Shown in pieces: positions 27,943-36,628 of a DNA stretch of 64,000 nt; within the stretch, counting starts at the first letter, position 1, and each line of letters opens with the position of its first letter. Origin of the DNA: Aurantiacibacter aquimixticola (GTDB lineage: Bacteria > Pseudomonadota > Alphaproteobacteria > Sphingomonadales > Sphingomonadaceae). The notes below the pieces were generated by a model. That model saw only the letters and a list, made by a program, of their open reading frames with translations. It had not been told where the DNA came from and did not search any database. Where the stretch lies: assembly GCF_003605475.1 (NCBI RefSeq), contig NZ_RAHX01000001.1:744001-808000 (forward strand), in the 5' to 3' direction. The position numbers and the translations under genes are program-made.

Positions 27943-30900
27943 TCAGGCCACGACGCGCAAGTGTCCGGCTCCCCTGATCGGCGATAGTTTGGCGTCCTGC
28001 AGGCCTGATACGGTCGAAATTTTCTCGATGACATCGCTGCCGAGCGCAAAATCGCTGCCAAGCAGCATCTGCGCCTCACTGCCCTCGCCTAGGCAAAGCC
28101 GCACCAGCACTTCACCGTGCCCGGCGCGCCCGGGTTTGAGCAGGTCGCGCAACGCCCGGAGTGCTTCGGCGTCATGAATGTCGGCGGACAATTGCATCCG
28201 CGCCGCGCTGGTAACATCCGCCAGCGGTCTCGCCCCACGCACCGTGATGCGTGGCGGATCGTCGGGGTTCGGCGAGTCCAGTTCCACGTTCAGCAGAATG
28301 CAGGTGCCGTTGGATGCCCATTGCTGGAAATTTTCGACGAGAGACTCCTCGAAACACGCAGCGCTGAATTGACCCGAAGAATCCGAGAAATCAGCGCGGA
28401 TGAATTCCGCTCCTCGTTTGGTTCGCCCCTTGTTGACGCTTTCTACCAGCGCCGCCATCACCGCATTCTCGCGTCCGCCGGCGACACCGCCATCCATTAG
28501 CGCCGCATAAGACCGCGCACCATTGGCCGACGCGATCATGCGAAATTCCTCGACCGGATGAGCGGCGAAATAGAAACCGAATGTCTCGCGCTCCATCGCC
28601 ATCTGCTCGGGCCGCGACCAGGCCTGCGCATCCTTCAGCCTGAGCGAAGGCTCCGCGTGCTCCTCTCCGCCAAACAGGCCGACTTGTCCGCTGGCCTTTT
28701 CGCGATGCGCAGCATCGGCCACGGCCAGCAGCATGTCGGCATTGGCGAGCACCTTTGCCCGGTTCGGTTCGAGCGCGTCGAAAGCACCCGCACCCGCCAA
28801 CCCTTCAAGCTGCTTGCGATTCATCGAGCCATGCGGTGCGCGGCGGAAGAGGTCCTCCAGATCCTCGAATGGCCCGTGCGATTGCCGCTCTGCCACCAGC
28901 TGATCCATTGCCTTCTCACCGACATTGCGGATGCCCGCGAGCGCGTAACGCACTGCCCACCCCTCATCGGTTTGCTCGACCATGAATTCGGCCTCGGAAG
29001 CATTGATGTCAGGTGCAAGTAGCGCGACGCCATTGCGCCTCGCATCGTCGACGAACACTGCAAGCTTCTCCGACTGGTGCATGTCGAAGCACATGGAAGC
29101 GGCGTAGAATTCTTCCGGGTAATGGGTTTTCAGCCAAGCTGTTTGATAGCTGAGCAGGGCGTAGGCTGCCGCGTGCGACTTGTTGAAGCCGTAGCCGGCA
29201 AACTTGTCGATCAAGTCGAACAGGCGGTTCGCTTCGTTTGCGTCGATCCCGGACACTTCCTCGCAGCCATCGCAGAAGCGACCGCGCTGCTTGTCCATTT
29301 CCGCCTGAACCTTCTTGCCCATCGCACGGCGCAACAGGTCTGCATCGCCGAGCGAGTATCCCGCCAGGATCTGCGCGGCCTGCATGACCTGTTCTTGATA
29401 GACGAAGATGCCATAGGTCTCTTCGAGAATGCCCTCCAGCTTTGGATGCGGGTACTCGATCTCCGCCTCGCCCGCCTTGCGCTTTCCGAACAGAGGGATG
29501 TTGTCCATCGGGCCGGGCCGGTAGAGCGAAACCAGCGCAATGATGTCTTCGAACTTCGTCGGCTTCACCGCCGTCAGCGTGCGCCGCATCCCTTCGGATT
29601 CAAGCTGGAAGACGCCGACGGTATCGCCGCGCTTCATCAACTCGTAAACCTCGGCATCATCCCAGGCGAGCGTGTCGAGATCGACTGTTATGCCTCGCCG
29701 CTCCAGCAGGTCGACCGCCTTGCGCAGCACGCTCAGCGTCTTGAGGCCGAGGAAGTCGAACTTCACCAGCCCGCTGTCTTCGACGTGCTTCATGTCGAAC
29801 TGCGTTACCGGCATGTCCGATCGCGGGTCGCGGTAGAGTGGGACGAGCTGGCTGAGCGGCCGATCGCCGATCACCACGCCCGCCGCGTGGGTGGAGGAAT
29901 TGCGCGGAAACCCCTCAAGCTGCATCGCCAGATCGACAAGGCGCTTCACTTGGTTGTCATTGTCGTATTCGCGCTTGAAATCGGCGGCGCCGTTTAGCGT
30001 GCGCGGCAAAGTCCAAGGATCGGTCGGGTGGTTCGGCACCATCTTGGTGAGCCGATCCACCTGCATATATGGCATCTGCAGGATGCGACCCGTGTCGCGC
30101 AGGACGGCGCGCGCCTTCAACTTTCCGAAGGTGATGATCTGCGCAACCTTGTCGTGGCCATAGCGCTCCTGCACGTAGCGTATCACTTCGCCGCGGCGCG
30201 TTTCGCAGAAGTCGATATCGAAGTCCGGCATCGAGACGCGTTCCGGGTTCAGGAAGCGCTCGAACAGCAGGCCCAGGCGGATCGGATCGAGATCGGTAAT
30301 GGTGAGCGCCCAGGCGACCAGCGACCCGGCACCAGAACCACGGCCCGGTCCGACCGGAATGCCCTGCACCTTTGCCCATTTGATGAAGTCGGCAACGATC
30401 AGGAAGTAGCCTGGAAAGCCCATATTCCGAATGATGCCGACCTCGTAATCGAGACGATCGACATAGACTTTAAGCTCTTCGTCGGAGAGATTTTCGTATA
30501 GCTCGAGCCGCGCGGCGAGGCCACGTCTGGCGTCCTCCTCCAGCATGCGCGCTTCGCCTTCGACATCTCCCGCAAGGCTTGGCAGGATTGGATCGCGACG
30601 GGGTGGGGCAAAGGCGATGCGCTGGGCAATAACGAGCGTATTAGCAGTCGCTTCCGGCAAATCGGCGAATAGCTCCTCCATCACGCTGGCGGTCTTGACG
30701 TAAGCTTCGGGATTGGAGGTTGGCCTATCGTCGCTATCGATCTGGCTCGAATTGGCGATGCAGAGCATGGCATCATGCGCACTGTGCTGATGCGGTTCGG
30801 CGAAGTTGGCAGGGTTGGTCGCGACGAGCGGCAGGTTCTGCGCATAGGCGAGGTTCAGCAATCCTACCTCGGCCGCCTGCTCCACCGGATTGCCGCGCCG

Positions 30901-31410
30901 GGCAAGCTCGACGTAAAGGCGCCCGGGAAAGAACGCTGACAGCCGCTCCGCAAGTTTATGCGCGCGCTTTTCCTTGCCGTCGGCCAGAAGCCGCGTAATC
31001 GCGCCTTCAGCCGCCCCGGTAAGGGCGATCAGGCCGTCTGAATGACCGTCGAGATCGGCGAATTCGACATGCGGCTGCAGCTCCAGCGGACGATCGAGAT
31101 GCGCCCGGCTGACGAGGTGACACAGATTGTTCCAGCCGTCCTCGTCCTGTGCGTAGAGTGGAAGGTAATCGACCGGCTCGTCATGCCCCCGCCGCACGCC
31201 GAGAAGTGTTCCGACGATGGGCTGCACGCCCTCGCCCTTGGCGGCTCCCGCGAACATGGTCGAACCATAAAGGCCGTTACGATCGCAGATGGCGATGGCG
31301 GGAAAACCGCGCTCCTTCGCCAGTTTCGCGATTGCCTTCGGATCGATCGCGCCTTCGAGCATCGAATAGCTGGAAACCACGCGAAGCGGGACGAATGGAG
31401 CATATGGCAT
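27943..31410 (-). CDS. dnaE: DNA polymerase III alpha subunit
   Basis: A 1155-residue replicative polymerase. The N-terminal PHP domain begins FVPLRVVSSYSMLEGA; the C-family polymerase core has the catalytic aspartates in PDFDIDF at about residues 393-399; HhH, OB and C-terminal domains follow. The length matches bacterial DnaE1, and the error-prone DnaE2 (ImuC) family is less likely because no imuA/imuB genes are adjacent. It is followed on the same strand by no gene; its stop faces the bidirectional terminator. Confidence 0.97.
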   Translation of the reverse strand: MPYAPFVPLRVVSSYSMLEGAIDPKAIAKLAKERGFPAIAICDRNGLYGSTMFAGAAKGEGVQPIVGTLLGVRRGHDEPVDYLPLYAQDEDGWNNLCHLVSRAHLDRPLELQPHVEFADLDGHSDGLIALTGAAEGAITRLLADGKEKRAHKLAERLSAFFPGRLYVELARRGNPVEQAAEVGLLNLAYAQNLPLVATNPANFAEPHQHSAHDAMLCIANSSQIDSDDRPTSNPEAYVKTASVMEELFADLPEATANTLVIAQRIAFAPPRRDPILPSLAGDVEGEARMLEEDARRGLAARLELYENLSDEELKVYVDRLDYEVGIIRNMGFPGYFLIVADFIKWAKVQGIPVGPGRGSGAGSLVAWALTITDLDPIRLGLLFERFLNPERVSMPDFDIDFCETRRGEVIRYVQERYGHDKVAQIITFGKLKARAVLRDTGRILQMPYMQVDRLTKMVPNHPTDPWTLPRTLNGAADFKREYDNDNQVKRLVDLAMQLEGFPRNSSTHAAGVVIGDRPLSQLVPLYRDPRSDMPVTQFDMKHVEDSGLVKFDFLGLKTLSVLRKAVDLLERRGITVDLDTLAWDDAEVYELMKRGDTVGVFQLESEGMRRTLTAVKPTKFEDIIALVSLYRPGPMDNIPLFGKRKAGEAEIEYPHPKLEGILEETYGIFVYQEQVMQAAQILAGYSLGDADLLRRAMGKKVQAEMDKQRGRFCDGCEEVSGIDANEANRLFDLIDKFAGYGFNKSHAAAYALLSYQTAWLKTHYPEEFYAASMCFDMHQSEKLAVFVDDARRNGVALLAPDINASEAEFMVEQTDEGWAVRYALAGIRNVGEKAMDQLVAERQSHGPFEDLEDLFRRAPHGSMNRKQLEGLAGAGAFDALEPNRAKVLANADMLLAVADAAHREKASGQVGLFGGEEHAEPSLRLKDAQAWSRPEQMAMERETFGFYFAAHPVEEFRMIASANGARSYAALMDGGVAGGRENAVMAALVESVNKGRTKRGAEFIRADFSDSSGQFSAACFEESLVENFQQWASNGTCILLNVELDSPNPDDPPRITVRGARPLADVTSAARMQLSADIHDAEALRALRDLLKPGRAGHGEVLVRLCLGEGSEAQMLLGSDFALGSDVIEKISTVSGLQDAKLSPIRGAGHLRVVA

Positions 31411-31449
31411 GAAGCGAATATGCGCCTTCCCAGCCCAATCTTGAAGGGC

Positions 31450-31791
31450 TTATTCGGGAGCTATCCCCTGCTTCGCTTCGGCGATCTTCTTGCGCGTCTG
31501 ACGGACTTGCGAGACCGCTCCATAAACGACGAGCGCGGCTAGGAAGATCCAGACCCAGATCGGGATGTTACGGCCCGCTATGGCCAGATAGAGATACGCG
31601 GAGACGAAGAAGAAGCCGGCCAGCATTGTCGGTAGGACAGTCGACTTGCCGGCCTTGGCGCGCTTCACCAGCCAGGCCACGCTGGCGATGAAGAAGGGAA
31701 TCGCGCCGATATAGATGGCGCCGAAAATCCACGGGTTTACGCCGTAATTCTCGCCCAGCGAGAGGAACCAATCCATGAATGCCTCGACCAT
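31450..31791 (-). CDS. Small hypothetical membrane protein
   Basis: A 113-residue protein with three hydrophobic segments (IFGAIYIGAIPFFIASVAWL, LAGFFFVSAYLYLAIAG, PIWVWIFLAALVVYGAV) and a basic tail. I recognise no domain. It sits 39 bp upstream of dnaE on the same strand and could share its transcript. Confidence 0.7.
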   Translation of the reverse strand: MVEAFMDWFLSLGENYGVNPWIFGAIYIGAIPFFIASVAWLVKRAKAGKSTVLPTMLAGFFFVSAYLYLAIAGRNIPIWVWIFLAALVVYGAVSQVRQTRKKIAEAKQGIAPE

Positions 31792-31839
31792 GTCGTCAAT
31801 CTCCTACGGCTCTTTCATTCGCTTCATCGCCTCATCCGG

Positions 31840-32144
31840 TTACTTGAATCTGCACCGATCGATCAGATCGAAGCTGTCGGACCAGGTCTGACCGTGATCG
31901 ACCCATCCCCGCCCTGCACCGGCCGCCAAGTCTCACGAATGGCGCAACCGGCACTGACCCGCTCTATCGTATTCTCGCCCACCCTCTGGTCGGTGCCGTT
32001 GGCATGGACATCCCACTCGCCAATCCAGAAGTCGAAGGCAGCGTATTGCTCGGCCGCAAATGGCGGCGCCTGCACAGCGGCGGGCGGAGCGTCTTGCGCG
32101 GGCACAGCGGCGAGAAGCGCCAACGGCGTAGCGATGGTGAGCAT
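31840..32144 (-). pseudogene. Decayed secreted DUF1579-like protein
   Basis: A signal-peptide protein begins at 32144 (MLTIATPLALLAAVPAQ) and continues FDFWIGEWDVHANGTDQRVGENTIERVSAGCAIRETW, like the start of small secreted FDFWxGxWDV proteins. After only 93 residues the frame ends in an unrelated tail at 31863. In the next frame the DNA still reads DHGQTWSDSFDLID up to a stop at 31840-31842, which looks like the C-terminal end of the same family. The simplest reading is loss of the middle (about 70-80 codons) with a frame change. GGGAGAA precedes the start, so a short peptide may still be made. Confidence 0.5.
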
Positions 32145-32205
32145 AGGTCCAATTCTCCCGGTCCGTCCCTACCGCGGTGTGGCGGAACGGTCGGGCATGG
32201 ACAAG

Positions 32206-32487
32206 TCAGGCAGTTGTAGGGAAGTCCTCATGCGCTGCGAGCCGCTCGATCTCCTCGGCGTGATACTCGCGGTCCCCCGCCTTCTCGATGTAGAAATCGT
32301 GGCGCTTCTCCGCCGGATACGCCATCACGTGGCGAATGAGCTCGGCAAAGGTGCCGGAGCGCAGGCCCTTCGCCCCGTCGAGCACGCCGTCACCATCCCC
32401 TGCGGCATGAAGCGAGGCGCGGTCGTCCCATTGGATACCGGGACGATGGGTGTCGTCGGCGCGAAAGGTGCTCGGGTGGTCTGTCAC
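32206..32487 (-). CDS. Conserved small hypothetical protein, GTG start
   Basis: A 93-residue cytoplasmic protein reading MTDHPSTFRADDTHRPGIQWDD from GTG at 32487, which has the strong ribosome binding site AAAGGAG seven bases upstream. The acidic N-terminal half is followed by AELIRHVMAYPAEKRHDFYIEKAGDREYHAEEIERLAAHED. It has no recognised domain. It follows lolD by 46 bp and may belong to the lolC-lolD transcript. Confidence 0.75.
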   Translation of the reverse strand: MTDHPSTFRADDTHRPGIQWDDRASLHAAGDGDGVLDGAKGLRSGTFAELIRHVMAYPAEKRHDFYIEKAGDREYHAEEIERLAAHEDFPTTA

Positions 32488-32533
32488 AGGCGATCTCCTT
32501 TGCCCCTCAACGCGCCAGCCCCGCTTCCGGTTT

Positions 32534-33208
32534 CTACTCGATACGCCCTTCGTGCAGTCGCACCACGCGATCCATCTTCGCCGCGAGGCGTTCGTTATGC
32601 GTGGCGACAAGGGCTGCGCTACCTTGTCCGCGCACCAATTGCAGGAACTCCGCCAGCACGCGCTCGCTCGTTTTCTCGTCGAGATTGCCGGTCGGCTCAT
32701 CCGCCAGCACCAGTTGCGGCTTGTTCGCAAGCGCGCGGGCAACGGCGACGCGCTGCTGCTCTCCGCCGGAGAGCTTGCTGGGTCGGTGGCCGAGCCTGTG
32801 TTCGAGGCCGAGCGCGCCGAGCAGGCTGTCGGCCCGCGCCTCCGCATCGCCGCGCGACGCACCGACCAGCAGCTGTGGCAGCACCACGTTCTCGCGGGCG
32901 GTGAAGTCCGGCAGGAGGTGGTGGAACTGGTACACAAAACCGAGATGATCGCGCCGAAGCGTCGTGCGATCGGCACTGTCGAGCGCGCTCGCATCCTGGC
33001 CCGCAATCTCGATCTTGCCGGAGAAGCCGCCTTCAAGCAGCCCTACCGCCTGCAACAGGGTGGACTTGCCCGAACCGGACGGGCCGAGCAGCGCGACGAT
33101 CTCACCGGGCGCGATAGAGAGGTCCACGCCATTGAGGACGTCGATCTTGACCCCGCCCTGCTCGAAGCTGCGCGCGAGACCGGTCAGCTTCACGACGGCG
33201 TCACTCAT
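32534..33208 (-). CDS. lolD: Lipoprotein-releasing ABC transporter ATPase
   Basis: A 224-residue ABC ATPase of the MacB/LolD class. Walker [11 protein letters not shown] is at residues 41-50, the signature [15 protein letters not shown] is intact, Walker B is [12 protein letters not shown], and the switch His is in VATHNE. It powers extraction of mature lipoproteins from the inner membrane to LolA. ATG at 33208 overlaps the end of lolC by eight bases. Confidence 0.94.
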   Translation of the reverse strand: MSDAVVKLTGLARSFEQGGVKIDVLNGVDLSIAPGEIVALLGPSGSGKSTLLQAVGLLEGGFSGKIEIAGQDASALDSADRTTLRRDHLGFVYQFHHLLPDFTARENVVLPQLLVGASRGDAEARADSLLGALGLEHRLGHRPSKLSGGEQQRVAVARALANKPQLVLADEPTGNLDEKTSERVLAEFLQLVRGQGSAALVATHNERLAAKMDRVVRLHEGRIE

Positions 33209-34442
33209 AGCGCAGCACCTCCACGGGATCGGTGTTCGACGCCCGATAGGCCGGGTAAAGCGTGGCGAGGAAGCTGAGACCCAGTGCCATGCCGGCAATC
33301 ATGAATACTTCGGCAGGATCGGTGCGGCTTGGCAGTTCGGTCAGGAAGCGAACCGATGGATCCCACAGCTCAATCCCGAATGCAGTGCTGAGGCCAGTCA
33401 CGATCGGACCCCTGAAGAACAGCACCAGAAAGCCGAGCGCGAGGCCCGCCAGCGTGCCGACCAGGCCGACGACCGAGCCTGTTGTGACGAAGATCTTCAT
33501 CAGGCTTCGCCGCGTCGCGCCCATCGTGCGCACGATGGCGATATCGCGGGTCTTGGAGCGCACCAGCATGACGAGCGAGGAGAGGATGTTGAAAGCCGCA
33601 ACCAGCACGATGATGGAGAGCGCGAAGAACATGGCAACGCGCTCGACCTGCAAGGCTTCGAACAGCGAGGCGTTCATCTGCTGCCAGTTGGTGACCACGG
33701 CGCGGCCTTCCAGCCGCTCGCGCACCGGAGCCATGATCCTCTCCACCTCGTCGGGATCCTCGGTCTGGACCTCGATCATGCCGATGCTGTCGCCCGTCAT
33801 CAGCAGGGTTTGCGCAGTCGGAATCGGCATCATCACGAAGCGTTCGTCGAAGTCGTAAAGGCCCACCTCGAACACCGCGGTCACGGTGTAGCCGATCTGC
33901 CGTGGCACCGTGCCGAAAGGCGTGGTGCGGCCTTGCGGATTGATGATGGTGATTGTCTCCCCCAGCCTGATGCCGAGGTTCTGCTGCAGCCGCGATCCGA
34001 TGGCGACGTTCTGCAAGTCAGGTTGCAGCGTGTCGAGACTGCCGACCAGCACATTGGGCTTGAGCGCGGCGATGTCCTCCATCGTGTTGCCGCGCACGAA
34101 GATGGCTTCCGCCCTGCCGTTATAGCTGGCAAGCAGCGGCTGCTCGATCAGCGGGCTTGCCTCGATCACGCCGGGCGTCTCGCGCACTTCCTCCAGCACT
34201 TCCTGCCAGTTCTCCAGCCGCCCGCCATAGGCCTGCACCACGGCGTGGCCGTTCAGGCTGGTGATGCGATCGAGCAGTTCGGCGCGAAAGCCGTTCATCA
34301 CGCTCATCACGATCACCAGCATGGCGACCGAGAGCATGACGACGGTGATGGAGATGCCCGCGACCAGGGCGATCACCGCCTCACTGCGCCCGGGCAGCAT
34401 GTAGCGCTTGGCGATGGACCATTCGAATGGGGAGAGGATCAC
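33201..34442 (-). CDS. lolC: Lipoprotein-releasing ABC transporter permease (LolC/LolE)
   Basis: A 413-residue inner-membrane permease. The N-terminal [27 protein letters not shown] is the family start, one helix precedes a ~220-residue periplasmic domain, and three helices follow at the C-terminus with FtsX-like sequence ([14 protein letters not shown]). Only one permease gene is present, so the complex may be a homodimer (LolF-like) rather than LolCE. The start is GTG at 34442; the conserved N-terminus supports it. The array of repeats lies upstream. Confidence 0.92.
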   Translation of the reverse strand: MILSPFEWSIAKRYMLPGRSEAVIALVAGISITVVMLSVAMLVIVMSVMNGFRAELLDRITSLNGHAVVQAYGGRLENWQEVLEEVRETPGVIEASPLIEQPLLASYNGRAEAIFVRGNTMEDIAALKPNVLVGSLDTLQPDLQNVAIGSRLQQNLGIRLGETITIINPQGRTTPFGTVPRQIGYTVTAVFEVGLYDFDERFVMMPIPTAQTLLMTGDSIGMIEVQTEDPDEVERIMAPVRERLEGRAVVTNWQQMNASLFEALQVERVAMFFALSIIVLVAAFNILSSLVMLVRSKTRDIAIVRTMGATRRSLMKIFVTTGSVVGLVGTLAGLALGFLVLFFRGPIVTGLSTAFGIELWDPSVRFLTELPSRTDPAEVFMIAGMALGLSFLATLYPAYRASNTDPVEVLRYE

Positions 34443-34809
34443 GTCAGGTGGTTTCCGTGCTTGAGAGTGCGCGGTCTAGGGAGCGCCCCCTTTCGCTGCA
34501 ATGAAGCGCCGGGGCAAGCCCGCGCGCTGCGTTTTGCCGGCGGGGGTGTGACAAGTGGCACAGTGTCCAGAGGCAAAAACACCCGATCCGTCACCTTGCG
34601 GGCAAAAAGCGTGACCTTTCGGTAAGATGTGTGACCGTTTCGGGCCGTCGTGCGACCTTGAGCGGAAAAAGTGCGACTTTTCACCGTTCTAAAATGTGAC
34701 TTTCTCAAAAGCGAAATGTCACCTTTTGAAAAGCGAAGTGTGACCACGGGCAAGCTCCACGAAACGCAGCATCCGAACCACTAAGCCGCTGCGAAGCGTG
34801 TAGGACAGA
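34443..34809. other. 367-bp gene-free region upstream of lolC
   Basis: The only stretch over 300 bp without a convincing gene. It lies between the stop of the DUF885 gene (34810) and the GTG of lolC (34442). The part next to the DUF885 gene and the middle hold the repeat array described separately; 34443-34547 is unremarkable GC-rich sequence. No convincing sigma-70 promoter for lolC was found by eye. Confidence 0.8.
34590..34745. repeat. Helically spaced array of eight GTGACC-like boxes
   Basis: Direct repeats headed by a six-base box start at 34590 (GTCACC), 34611 (GTGACC), 34631 (GTGACC), 34652 (GCGACC), 34673 (GCGACT), 34696 (GTGACT), 34718 (GTCACC) and 34740 (GTGACC). Spacings are 21, 20, 21, 21, 23, 22 and 22 bp, that is, two helix turns. 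Boxes are usually followed by TTT and then an A-rich stretch (AAAAAGC, AAAAGCGAA). A possible outlying box GTGACA at 34548 is exactly 42 bp before the first. The units are too diverged and the spacers too short for a CRISPR. Confidence 0.85.
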
Positions 34810-36570
34810 CTACTGCGCCAGCTCGCCGGCGATCCACGCATCGACATGCGCTTCGAGAACATCGAGTGGCACCGCCCCGTTTTCCAGCACCGTGTCGTGA
34901 AAGTCGCGCAGGTCGAACTCCTCGCCCAGCGCTTCTTCGGCGCGGCTGCGCAGCTCCCGGATCTTCAGCTCGCCCAGCTTGTAGGCCAGCGCCTGGCCCG
35001 GCCAGGTGATGTAGCGATTGACCTCGGCATCGATATTGCCCGGTGAAAGCGCCGTGTTGCCGAGCATGAAGTCGACCGCTTCCTGCTTTGTCCAGCCCAG
35101 CGCATGAATGCCGGTATCGACCACCAGTCGTGAAGCGCGCCACATCTCGTAGCTCAAGCGCCCCATCTCCTTCGCTGGCGTATCGTAGAGGCCCATCTCG
35201 ATGCCGAGCCGCTCCGAGTAGAGGCCCCACCCTTCCACGAAGGCGGTGAAGAAGGTGCCGTATTGGCGCAGCGGATGCATATCCAGTTCCTGCTGCAGCG
35301 CGATCTGGTGATGGTGGCCGGGCACCGCCTCATGCACGCCGAGCGCGGGCAGTTCCCACAAGGGTCGCTGGTCGAGCTCGGTCGTGTTCAGGCGATAGAT
35401 GCCCGCCTGTCCGGTGGCGATAGAGCCGCGCTCGTAATAGGCCGTGGTGTTGCCCGGCGCATTGGCGGCGGGGATCGGCTCCACCGTATAGGGCAGGCGC
35501 GGCAGCGTGCCGAACAGGCGCGGCATCCACCCGTCGATCTCCTTGGCGAGCGCGCGGGTATATTCGACATAGCTTTCCGCATCGGTCGGGTAATATTGCG
35601 GATCGGTGCGCAGGTGCTCGATGAACGCCTCGCGGCTGTCGAAGCCCGCCTCCGCCGCCACCGCTTCCATTTCGGCCCTGATGCGTGCGACTTCGGAGAG
35701 GCCCAGGTCGTGGACCTGCCGCGGCGTCATGTCCGTGGTGGTGAAGCTGCGCACGCGGTAGGCGAAATATGCCTCACCGCCGGGCGTCCCGCCGATGCCG
35801 GGTGCCGCGTCCGTGCGGCAGGCGGGCGCGAAGCTCTGCGTGTAGTAGTTTTCGAACGTGCGCAGCCCGGCAAACGCACCTTCGGTAATGGCGCTGCGCC
35901 CGCGCGCGACGATATCGTCCCAGCGGTCTTCGGAAATCGTGGAGGGACGCTCGTCGAAGGCCTGCCACCACACGCTTTCCTCCGGCGTATCCGCGATCAG
36001 GCCGGAAATGCGATCCTCGAACCCTTCCATCGGCCCGCAAGGCTGCGTCAGTCCACGCTCGATCGCGCCTTCACTGCGGGCGATAAACGACTGAATGTAT
36101 TCGGGATAGCTTTCGAGCCGGGTCAGATAGCTGTCATAGTCCTCGGCGGTAAAAAGCGGGGAGGAATAGGGCAGGCTCGTGATCGCCCCTTGCGGCCCGC
36201 CGCGATTGGTGAAGGTGATGTAGCGATCCTGATCGAAACTTGCCGCCTCCAGCCTGTCGGAGAAGTTGCGCGCCATCAGCGCGTAGTCGATCCGCAGGTC
36301 CGTCGGCAGCGCAGCCTCATCAATCGAATTCAGCCGCTGCTGAAATTCGCGCGCCTCCATGTTGCGCCGGTCATATCCCTCCATGGACGGATCGGACAGT
36401 TGCCCATCCCCGCGCCGGTCACCCAATGAGGTCGCAAGGCTGGGCGATCCATCCAGCGTCCATTCCCACACATCGTCGCGCAGTTCGCGGAAATCGGCCT
36501 CGGCATCCTGCGCGAGCGCGGCTTGCGGCGTGGTGATTGCAAAGGCGGCGGCAAGTGCGAGGCGGTGCAT
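34810..36570 (-). CDS. DUF885 family exported metallopeptidase-like protein
   Basis: A 586-residue protein with a signal peptide (MHRLALAAAFAITTPQAALAQ). The DUF885 core has the metal-site motif HEAVPGHHHQ at about residues 411-420 and the downstream EGWGLYSERL. Family members are predicted zinc carboxypeptidases or amidases, but few are characterised. I start it at ATG 36570; a start 17 codons upstream would disrupt the signal peptide. It lies 58 bp after the permease gene on the same strand, and peptide hydrolysis outside plus amino-acid uptake would fit together. Confidence 0.88.
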   Translation of the reverse strand: MHRLALAAAFAITTPQAALAQDAEADFRELRDDVWEWTLDGSPSLATSLGDRRGDGQLSDPSMEGYDRRNMEAREFQQRLNSIDEAALPTDLRIDYALMARNFSDRLEAASFDQDRYITFTNRGGPQGAITSLPYSSPLFTAEDYDSYLTRLESYPEYIQSFIARSEGAIERGLTQPCGPMEGFEDRISGLIADTPEESVWWQAFDERPSTISEDRWDDIVARGRSAITEGAFAGLRTFENYYTQSFAPACRTDAAPGIGGTPGGEAYFAYRVRSFTTTDMTPRQVHDLGLSEVARIRAEMEAVAAEAGFDSREAFIEHLRTDPQYYPTDAESYVEYTRALAKEIDGWMPRLFGTLPRLPYTVEPIPAANAPGNTTAYYERGSIATGQAGIYRLNTTELDQRPLWELPALGVHEAVPGHHHQIALQQELDMHPLRQYGTFFTAFVEGWGLYSERLGIEMGLYDTPAKEMGRLSYEMWRASRLVVDTGIHALGWTKQEAVDFMLGNTALSPGNIDAEVNRYITWPGQALAYKLGELKIRELRSRAEEALGEEFDLRDFHDTVLENGAVPLDVLEAHVDAWIAGELAQ

Positions 36571-36628
36571 GGACGAAGTCTCCCGATCGTTTCGCGCGAG
36601 ACTACCCCTACGGGCCGTCATGGCAAGG

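Noticed and set aside
34590-34745. CRISPR array
   Set aside because: The conserved core is only about six bases and unit length is 20-23 bp, with no unique 30-bp spacers and no cas genes in the window.
34590-34745. Plasmid-type iteron origin
   Set aside because: Size and spacing resemble iterons, but there is no rep gene nearby, the units are strongly diverged, and the surroundings are core chromosome genes.
34439-34753. A 104-codon minus-strand frame with a TTG start running through the repeat array and overlapping the lolC GTG
   Set aside because: Arginine/lysine-rich composition with no domain. Repeat spacing of 20-23 bp is not kept in threes, so the repeats are not conserved as codons. 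Its overlap with the lolC start is probably chance.
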